DNA of 64,000 bases, taken from positions 496,001-560,000 of the forward strand of contig JAWWNJ010000025.1 of the NCBI GenBank assembly GCA_037176885.1, given 5' to 3'. Position numbers and translations under genes: made by a program. Positions 55,597 through 64,000 of this stretch are shown here, in pieces. The stretch is from Favolaschia claudopus. Lineage: Eukaryota; Basidiomycota; Agaricomycetes; Agaricales; Mycenaceae. The first letter of the stretch is position 1. Every line of letters begins with the position of its first letter. Below the pieces are notes generated by a model. That model made no database searches. It had not been told where the DNA came from and worked only from the letters and a program-made list of their open reading frames with translations.

Positions 55597-57024
55597 ATGA
55601 AGCATCCACAAGTCATGACTGCGATTCCCTCGATAAAACTCAACACTGGGGCACTCATTCCTGCTATAGGTTTGTTTCTGTGTTGGGTGCCAGGCCGCTA
55701 CTGGATCTCAAACACGCCCAGGGCTGGGCGCTGCCCCCACCGAATTCACTCCGCAAGGCGTGGCGGATTCGGAGAAGTGGTTCCTCACAGCGATAAAGGT
55801 AAGGTTTCAAATGTCTGTGATCGTATTTTACCGTCTACATAGGCGGGATATCGTCATTTGGATACAGCGTATATCTACGGTGAGCAGATTGCATTCAGAT
55901 ATTCCCCGCAAGGTTCCAACGGTTTAACAGGCACTGAATCCGCTGTCGGCGGTGCGCTACGCACCTCGGGCGTTCCTCGAGAGGAGGTTTTTGTGACGAC
56001 AAAGCTTCCGTGAGTTTTTGTTTCCTGAGTTACATGGCCGATGGCGACGAACCCCTGTGTAGATGGCACCATCCAAAATACGTTGCTCGTTCCTCCGACG
56101 AGAGCCTACACAATTTGGGTTTGAAATACGTTGATCTTGTATGTCACAAAGCGTTCGCTACTACCAAATTTTCCTGATCAGCTCTGCGCACAGTATCTTA
56201 TGCATTTCCCTCAGGTTGCCGAATACCCAGGTATGAGCGTCGTGGCATTAGCGACAAAGTGACAAAAGCTAATTCAATAGGCGGATATGATGCTCCAAGC
56301 GACGTGGTCGAAATCATGACTCAAATGAAGATTGTCGACAAGCCAACGCTCAATGAGACCTGGGCGGAATTGGAGAAGATTCATGCCGGCGGGAGGGCTC
56401 GAGCGATTGGGGTCAGCAACTTCTCGATTAAGACGTGGGTGTTACTTACCTTCGGGCTCGTCATTTATCGGACTCAAACACACACGAATAGGCTTGAGCA
56501 GCTCTTCGAGACAGCGAAGATCGTGCCTGCCGTGAACCAAGTCGAGTGAGCGTCCGAATGGCGATCTTCATGTGGTTCAAAGAACTCACGTTCATACGAG
56601 AATGCACCCTTACCTTGCGCAAACCGAACTTCTGGAATACTGTCGCAAGAACGGCATAGCGGTCACTGCATACAGCCCATCTGGACGCGAAGCAGTTCGC
56701 AATGACCCGACCATTGTGGCGCTTGCGGAGAAATACAAGGCGACACCTACACAGATCATCCTTGCGTGGCACGTCGCGCGAGGTGTGGTTGCTATTCCGA
56801 AGAGTGCCGACAGCCAGCGTCAGAAGGAGAATCTCATCGTGAGTATTGCGAGTTTATTTGACGCTCAATGAGATGTTAATTTGATGTTTTGTGGACAGTT
56901 GCCTGCCTTGAGCGCCGAGGACGTCGCGCTGGTGACTGGACTGGACCGCAATGAACGTGTTGTGAACAAGTTGGGTGCAGACGGTACGTTGTACGGGTGG
57001 ACTGCGGACCAGTACGGGTGGTAG
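55597..57024 (+). CDS. Aldo/keto reductase, tandem copy 1
   Basis: Start at 55597 ([20 protein letters not shown]) or at the inner Met 55615, which fits the family better. Exons joined: AIG+[32 protein letters not shown] with the catalytic Asp and Tyr, [34 protein letters not shown] with the Lys, YVDLYLMHFPQ with the His, [96 protein letters not shown] and end DQYGW, stop 57022-57024. The tetrad Asp-Tyr-Lys-His is complete. A cytosolic NADPH carbonyl reductase. Same strand and architecture as copy 2. Confidence 0.9.
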
Positions 57025-57582
57025 AATGTCGCGTTGGTGTTTTTCGGCGCCGTCCCATGATTTAATTTTCTGTTCTGTCTCGTGCCACCTCATCTCTTAC
57101 ATGGATGTTTGTGGGAAGTGAGAGTCATCCAAGGCACCCTGAACACCAAAAGATTGGGCAAGGATGGTGCAAAATCGCACTGGCCAGGGGTCGCGATATC
57201 AATTAATTCTTCCCATGGATTACTTGGTGAAGTTGTAACATTGTCGGTGCGAGCGGGAAATTTCACGAGCACGAGGACTAGAAAAACGCTAAAGTTTGTG
57301 GCGGGCTGGCAATTGATTCATGAAACGGCTCTCGCCGAACTTGTCCGTTCAGTCAAGGATGCGTTTGGCGAAAATCCCAATGCATGCGATTATTTTACCA
57401 TCCTGGGTTCCTTCTCCCGATGACTGTTTTCAGAACTCACGTCTGCCATACGTTGAAGGGGGAACGGATGAACGAGCGGAAAGTGGTGCTATACATGGAA
57501 ATTGTTCCGGAAATCGAAGGTTGTTCGCAACGTGTTCCGGTGGATCACTCTGGAACTTGGTACGCAAGTGCGTACATAAATT
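57025..57582. other. Intergenic between the two aldo/keto reductases
   Basis: About 560 bases. A plus frame at 57082-57423 has no motif. The region should include the promoter, and perhaps a missing first exon, of copy 2. Confidence 0.4.
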
Positions 57583-59010
57583 CGAGTGAGCTCGATCAGA
57601 CTCAACACCGATGCACTCATTCCGGCCATAGGTATCACATTATCTTGCGTTGAACGGCAGTAGAAGGATGATTTCACCTTGAATTTTCTAGGCCTAGGGG
57701 CTGCCCCAAGTGATTATACACCGGAAGGCATGAAAGAAGCGGAGAACTTGAAATGGATTTCCACAGCGATCAAGGCGAGATTCAAGTAGAATTTCCGCAA
57801 GTTTCGTTGAACATTTTGTGTAGGCGGGATATCGTCACTTGGACGCAGCCCATATTTATGGTGCATAAACTCTGAATCTAGAATTGTCCTCGTGGGTTCG
57901 ATTTCCGAGACACCTCCAGGAACAGAACCATCAGTTGGGAGAGCAATCCGCAGCTCAGGTATTCCGCGAGAAGACTCTTTTGTAACGACCAAACTACCGT
58001 GAGTGTTTCCAACGTTGTATAAAGGTTAGTGGGAATCAAAGTTGGTTGAACAGATGGCACCATCCAAGATATGTTGCTCGTTCGTTTGACGAAAGTCTAC
58101 GCGATCTGGGCGTGGATTATGTTGATCTTGTAGGTTTCAAGAGCCTTTTGAATGAACGAATAGTCAGCGCTTCGATTTTTCTGATGAGTTCTTCCCAGTA
58201 TCTCCTACACTTTCCTCAAACTATCGAATATCCAGGTGAGTGGATTTTTCGGCCATTGACGAGAATACTGATTCATTAGGCGGATATAATATGCCAAGTA
58301 CCGTGGCTGAACTGATGGACGGAATCAAGGTTGTTGAGACGCCAACATTCAATGAGACTTGGGCGGAACTGGAAAAGTTGTATGCTGGAGGAAAGGCTCG
58401 AGCCATTGGCGTTAGCAATTTCTCAATCAAGACGTGCGTATTAAGTTGCAAGCGACATCGTTATACAAACTGAAGAATGAACAAAGGCTCGAACAGCTGC
58501 TGAAGGCAGCAAAGATTGTGCCAGCGGTGAATCAAGTCGAGTGAGTGTTCGAAAGGTACTTTCCTGACGGTCTTAGACTGGAACTATTTGCCAGGATGCA
58601 CCCTTACCTTGCGCAAACCGAACTTGTGGAATATTGCCGCGAGAGAGGAATTGTAGTTACCGCATATAGCCCCTCTGGACGAGAGACGGTCCGCAGCGAT
58701 CCAACGATTGTCAAGCTTGCTCAAAAGTACAATGCGACGCCCACACAAATTGTTCTTGCGTGGCATGTAGCGCGAGGTGTTGTTGCTATTCCAAAGAGTG
58801 CCGATGACAAGCGCCAGAAAGAGAACATGGCCGTCTGTATTGTATTCTTCCTCAGCTAAATTAAAGTTGATCTTCCGTTGACAGTTGCCTGCTTTGAGCG
58901 CTGAGGATGTCGCGCTAGTCACCGGGTTGGACCGCAATGAGCGGGTCGTGAATAACATGGGTCCAGACGGTAAATTGTATGGGTGGAATGCGGATCAGTA
59001 TGGATGGTAG
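57583..59010 (+). CDS. Aldo/keto reductase, tandem copy 2, start not found
   Basis: Clearly homologous to copy 1 along its length: [163 protein letters not shown] and end WNADQYGW, stop 59008-59010. The tetrad is kept; only the Tyr three residues after the Asp is His, not the catalytic one. In-frame upstream of SIRLNT the reading meets TAA with no ATG; where copy 1 has ATGACTGCG this copy has GTGAGC. Either the start codon is lost, or an unseen first exon ends with A so that splicing at TTCGAG|TG makes an ATG. Confidence 0.75.
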
Positions 59011-59408
59011 AGCTCTATTTGCATTGTATGTTTTTCATATCCACATAGGTGTACAGGTAAATATTCCTTTCCATCAAAATCTCCTTTTCTGGAACTTGGC
59101 GTTGTGATTCTAAATCGGGAAAGAGTTTGTTTACCGTTGATTTCTACATCGTTTCTGTGGCATAAATTCGCAGTAACTGGTCAAAATCTATGGAGTTCTT
59201 AAGTCGAAGACAAAGAGCGAGTATTATCACAATTTTCGCTGTCTCTCGCATTGCCGGAGGAATCATCTATGTCACGCTACACCGTGACTAATGTGACTGC
59301 TGTGACATCTGCCCTTTCCGCAAGCTCCATCAAACTTTTCTCTGCTTTCGACGCCTTTGCATCCGGATACTCAGTTCTTGACTGAACTGTACACGAAGCC
59401 CTCTGTCT
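59011..59408. promoter_or_regulatory. Upstream region of the DOA10-like gene
   Basis: About 400 bases between the stop of aldo/keto reductase 2 and the DOA10 start; no coding motif. Contains an AT-rich 3' part of the reductase and presumably the DOA10 promoter. Confidence 0.4.
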
Positions 59409-62400
59409 ATGCAAGAAGCTGAAGAGCAAGGCAAGCTCAGCCCCCGCCAGCAGCCCGTCCTATGGCTAATTGAGGCGTATCAGACACATGTCGAATTTGC
59501 AGCGCTCCCGCTGAACCGGAGCAGCCTCTCTTTTACCCGTGTAAATGCTCTGGAACCATTCGCTATATTCATCAAGACTGGTGCGCCTTTCGCTGGGTGG
59601 TCTGCGATGTGCACGGAATTCATTTTTATGCAGTTTGACAACGTGGCTCGCACATAGCAAGAAGAAAACCTGTGATGTTTGCAAGCATCCGTATTCATTC
59701 ACGAAAGGCGAGCTCAGAACGTCGTCGACAATGTCTCGCTGTTAACGCTTACTGCAGTGTACGCAACGGATATGCCAAGCCGACTTCCGCCAGTACTTCT
59801 TCTTCGGCGGGTAGCCCAACAATCATTCTTTGCTATGCTATTTGCTGTGCGTGCAGTTGTGGTTGCAATAATATGGCTCGCAGTTCTGCCTTGGGTCACT
59901 GTGATGACATGGAGGATGTATTTTTCTATGGGAGACTCTACGTGCGTTTCTCCGCCTTCGTCTCATTCATATGTAATTCATAATCGTTGTAATTTACCAG
60001 TGCATGGTGGATCAGTGACCGGCCTCGTCCCACTGACCTTCCTCAAGAACCTAGCCCCTTCTATCTCGCCTTCTATTCAGAGCCAACTGGGTTCCCTCCC
60101 CCTGATACTTTCATCGGTCGAGTGGCTGCTCATCCTTTTTGGCTGTCGCTGTCATCCGATATCTTTACCGGTCAGATAATAGCGTCTTTGGTGGTCCTTA
60201 CTTTCGTGGCGGTTTTTCTTCTTCGCGAGTGGATATCGCAGAATGCTCGGCCTGGAGTGTTCGAGGATGACGATGTTGAGCCTATGCCACCGCCACTTCC
60301 ACTCCCACCGCAACCACAACAGCAGCAGCTTTTGGGCCCTCCACGCCGGGGTGCTCCCCTCCCGCCTGTACCTCCCATGCCCCCGCACTTGCGCGCACAA
60401 ATGCGGGCTCAGATCAATGATCGGATAATCGCCGTAGCACAACGGCAAGTGGATGCTGCAAGAGCACTGGAGGCCATGCGCGACATGGAGCTACAACCTA
60501 CGCGTCCAACTCGCAAGCGGCGCCTTTCTCAGAAAGGCAAGGAGCCCGAAGAGCTCGAGAGCAGCCCTGCACACAGTACGGGTATTGCGACTCCCAGTCG
60601 TGTGCCTTCGGGCTCGATATCTCGGAGGCGACTTCGCAAAGAGGATAGCGAAAAGTCCAGCTCGTCACGTCGACGACGCACCTTATATGAAGAAGAACCC
60701 TCATTCCCCGTCCCTTCGGGCCCCTCCGATAGGTTCGAGTTCACGTTCAGATCCACTACCGGATTCCCTCGCGAGAGAAGAAGTTCATCTGAACCTCCTG
60801 CTTCTAACAAGTTCTCCCTTGCCTTGGACAGAGGTCCAGAGCCTCCTCGGGTGCTGACACCCAATCCCTTTCCCTCTGTTGCCCTCGAGCCACCAAATAC
60901 GACACTCCCGTTCGCGCTTGTAAAACGTGAAGTGGACGAGGGTCAAGGCTCCGGATCTGATCACAATGGACCACCTTCTCTGGAAGGCAGCCAGGAATCA
61001 TCATCCTCATGGACCGCTGCTTCGTCGTCCGTTCTAGAAGCCAGGATTCAGATGCCAGCTGAGGGAAGTCGCGTTCGTCGTCCACAGTTGCCAAACACAA
61101 CCCCTACTATCGTCGATGAAGATCCCGCAATTGCGGCAGTCTTGTCGCCACCTGTACCCTCGTTATCTCCCCAATTGGCGACTTATCGGGCACCGGAGGA
61201 ATTAGAACCCGAGGCCGGCCCTTCCCGACGACGCGAATACTTTGATCGCGACTTCTCAAGCAGTGCTGATAGCAAGGGGAAAGCCAAGGCGGAGGAAGAA
61301 AGCGATGTTGATTTTGATGTTGAAGATTTAGAGGCCGAACATGCCAGGTATTTTGCGGATGCCGAAGACGACGATGAAGAAGATATGCCCAAATTACAGC
61401 CCCCCAGCGACTCGGACGATGACGACGACGGGGGTAGCCCGCGTAATGACGATGAGCTCGACGGAGATTATGACATCGAGGAGGACGAAGGGGCTGATGA
61501 TGATCTGGCGGACGAATTGATGGCGTTCAATGCAGAGGCGCCTATATGGCAGGCGATTCAGATCGAGGACGACGAGGTGGCGGAAGTTGGGGATGGAGAG
61601 ATGGACGTTGGGGCTGTGGATCACGATGCCGCTATGCCGGTGCCCCAGATCCCAGCGGCTGCTGACGCTGCTGCTGCCCTTGATCTGAACGAAGAGATGG
61701 AAGGAAATGTAGAAGATGACATGGAGGGGGCCATGGAGGGTGTGTTGTATCACTTGGTCTTGCGAATATTGACCCTTAAGATTCTTTCAGCCATTGGCAT
61801 GCGCGGTCCTGTTTACGGCGTCGTACAAAATGTCTGCGCTCCATCTTCTATGAACTCCCCAACTGATGCTTCAACTAGGCTGCATTAATGATCTTCGTCC
61901 TCGATACTGCCATTGGTTTATTAGTTTGGATACCTTTCACATTGGGAAAGTCTACTGCGTTGCTCTCGGTAAGCTCATATGACGCTGGGGACCTTGTGCG
62001 TATTAATGCGAGTTTACAGCTTGACCCCCACCGTTTCCTTCAAATATTACACCTTCCAATCAGGGCGATGCGCATTATCACAGATCCCATTGTAGACTCG
62101 GTCGTTTACATCCTCGCGTCTCTGTTACTCCCGTTATGCGCCCGACTACTCTACCGGATGGCTAACTTATTATTTGTTTTCAATCTTTTCCTGGTTTCTC
62201 TAGTCGTCGGGCAATCAGATGTAGATAGAGCCGTGGAACGCATGTCTGCGGTGGTGCGTATCCTCTTCTTGTTGCCAGCTCCCATTCTAACTTCGGCTTT
62301 GCAGTATCTTCGCATCCAAGAGCTTTCAGACAAACCCCTGGAACAACTACTCGCATGGAGTTCCCTCTCGTCACCCACACCTGTCCCCACTAAAGATGTT

Positions 62401-64000
62401 GATCCTTCAGCATTTCAATCCGTCATTGTGGATGCTGCAGAACCCTATTTCGCTGCGTTGGGAAAGGAAATTCGCGTCAGCTCGGAACAGCTCCGGACCA
62501 CTTGGACGCAGTTGGCTCTTGGGCGTGGGCCGAAGGAGAAAGTCTTCGCCATTGGCCTCGGTTATGTCGTCGTCATGATCCTGGTCTCTCTCTATCTCAA
62601 CCTCCTCACTGTCGGTAACATGAAGACGGCTGGGCGTGCGGTGAGGACAGCTGTTCGAGAGCAGTTGCTTGTCTTGAAGGTATGAGCACATTGGTGCCAG
62701 AGCTACCTGCGTTCTGACTTGCTTTTTTGATCACAGGTGGCAACCTTCATTTTCATCGAGCTTGTGACTTTCCCGCTTGGTTGCGGTATCGTTCTGGATA
62801 TTTGCACCGTCTGGCTTTTTCCAGAAGCTAGTTTCGTCTCGCGAATGACCTTCTTCAAGCTCGCACCCCTGACAGCTATGTTCTACCATTGGGTCGCTGG
62901 AACGATGTTCATGTACGAGACTACCTTCATATCACCGCACGCCTTTCTGATTCCTTCCCTAGGTACTCATTTGCCGTCATGCTGGCTGGATGTCGAACGC
63001 TTTTGCGAAAGGGGGCTATGTGGTTCATTAAAGATCCCCAAGCGCAGGATTCACATCCCATTCGGGATATCCTTGATCGCCCTACGTTGACTCAACTCCG
63101 CAAGATCTGCGTCAGCGGCGTCATGTATTCGTTCGTTGTTGCTTGCGTCGTTGGCAGTGTTGCCGGCCTGCTTTTCCTGGGAAGCAAATCGATCCTTCCT
63201 TTCCGATGGAAGAACCGGTGTGTTCAGCCGTTTATTATTCCTCGTTGCACACTGACCATTATTTGCAGAGAACCTCTTTCCAACGTCCCCGTCGACCTGA
63301 TATTCCTCCACGTGGTTCTTCCGTATACAACACATTACTTCAGGCCACGGACGGGTATTAAACGGGCATCGAAGGTGTTATGGAAAGTTCTCGCAAGCCG
63401 TCTCCGACTTTCATCCTATTTCTTTGGCGGTCGTTTCCCCAATGAAGAGTATTCATCAAAGCAATGGTCTTCCCTACTGTATCGCTCTGACGAGAACAAC
63501 GACGCCCCGACAAACGTCAAGGACGGCGCCTTCCGCCGCGTCCCTGCGTCGGACAACATCTCCCTGCCTCGCGATATGCGCGCTACGGCTGCGGTTGACG
63601 AGAACGGGGAGCCACTCAATGACGAGGCACGAGAGCTCATCCGTGTACAGGACGAAGAAGCTGTCAAGGCGAAGCGCGAGCCTGGGGAGGACTACATTGT
63701 CGTGTACATCCCGCCGCACTTCCGCTACCGTGTCCTTGGGTTCATCGCTATCCTCTGGGTGCTCGGCGCGATGTTCCTCGGTGTGGCATTTGCGCTACCG
63801 ATTCAACTTGGACGGAGCTTCTTTGGGATGTTTGTGGCACGGTCTGTGCATGATGGGTATTCGTTCCTCGCTGGGGTGTATCTTCTCTGGGCGTGCTATC
63901 TTGCGGGCCGTGCGGTTGATAGACTGGATAAGAGACGACAGAGGCGGGGTGGGGATGAGCCGCGCGCGGATTTGAGGTTGTTGGTGGTGAAGCGGGGTTT
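59409..64000 (+). CDS. SSM4: ER ubiquitin ligase DOA10/SSM4 (MARCHF6-like), 3' part outside window
   Basis: Start MQEAEEQ at 59409. A GC-AG intron (59431-59474) leads to GVSDTCRICSAPAEPEQPLF, YPCKCSGTIRYIHQDC, LTTWLAHSKKKTCDVCKHPY: a RING-CH domain C-x2-C…C-x-C-x7-H-x2-C…C-x2-C. A second GC-AG intron (59708-59757) gives SFTKVYATDMPSRLPP. Membrane helices follow (AVRAVVVAIIWLAVLPWVTV, ASLVVLTFVAVFLL), a 300-residue acidic, disordered segment (60260-61740), then more helices: ALMIFVLDTAIGLLVWIPF, FIFIELVTFPLGCGIVLDI, FYHWVAGTMFMYQFAVML, SGVMYSFVVACVVGSVAGL, YIPPHFRYRVLGFIAILWVL. It ends open at 64000. Doa10 ubiquitinates misfolded and degron-bearing proteins at the ER and inner nuclear membrane. 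Confidence 0.92.

Noticed and set aside
57835..57865. Loss of the catalytic Tyr in aldo/keto reductase copy 2
   Set aside because: The Tyr-to-His change is three residues after the catalytic Asp; the catalytic Tyr lies five residues after it and is present (AAHIYG).
57890..57915. tRNA-like GGGTTCGATTTCC box
   Set aside because: Lies in an intron of aldo/keto reductase 2; no matching A box or cloverleaf arms nearby.
1..64000. CRISPR arrays, operons, ribosome-binding sites, rRNA genes
   Set aside because: Sequence is eukaryotic nuclear with spliceosomal introns; none of these structures was seen.

Overview
The window is nuclear DNA from a filamentous basidiomycete, most likely a mushroom-forming Agaricomycete. 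Genes are dense and cut by many introns of about 40-90 bp, the protein families are fungal, and several types (TRI5-like terpene synthase, GMC oxidoreductase, ent-kaurene-oxidase-like P450, Zn2Cys6 clusters with a GACxHCK-type signature) are typical of that group. Most open frames seen in a raw translation are single exons, so I rebuilt genes by joining exons on both strands. Nothing here could be run against a database; family calls rest on motifs.

Layout. 1-2267: two tandem minus-strand short-chain dehydrogenases of the HSD17B10 type, the first cut by the window edge. 2910-5008: a cytochrome P450. 5213-7291: ADE17, purine synthesis. 7336-8486 (minus): a ten-exon YGK1/HDDC2 HD-domain nucleotidase. 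8731-9928 (minus): an epoxide-hydrolase-like enzyme whose broken copy lies at about 23.2-23.8 kb. About 5.5 kb without a recognisable gene follows, then a GATA factor (15432-17374), SPT20 (18600-20973, minus) and ZIM17 (21115-21710) sharing a 141-bp divergent promoter.

24.6-43.0 kb is accessory in flavour: a TRI5-like terpene synthase, a fungal rhodopsin-like membrane protein, a large membrane protein with an RS-rich region, a GMC oxidoreductase, a small inverted-repeat transposon and three tandem retinol-dehydrogenase-like SDRs. At 45144-48449 lies a paralogue of the large membrane protein that additionally carries two tandem Zn2Cys6 clusters, the most unusual gene in the window. The right part holds a GH16 glucanase with a second inverted-repeat transposon inside an intron, a Gvp36-type BAR protein, an F-box-like protein, two tandem aldo/keto reductases and the first part of the DOA10/SSM4 ubiquitin ligase, which runs off the right edge.

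Themes. Five families are duplicated within 64 kb, with copies at different stages of divergence (intact, C-terminally shortened, start not found, broken). Four GC-AG introns occur in three housekeeping or regulatory genes, and several very small exons (17, 19, 20 nt) occur. The redox enzymes around the terpene synthase could form a terpenoid pathway, but that is inference from position only.
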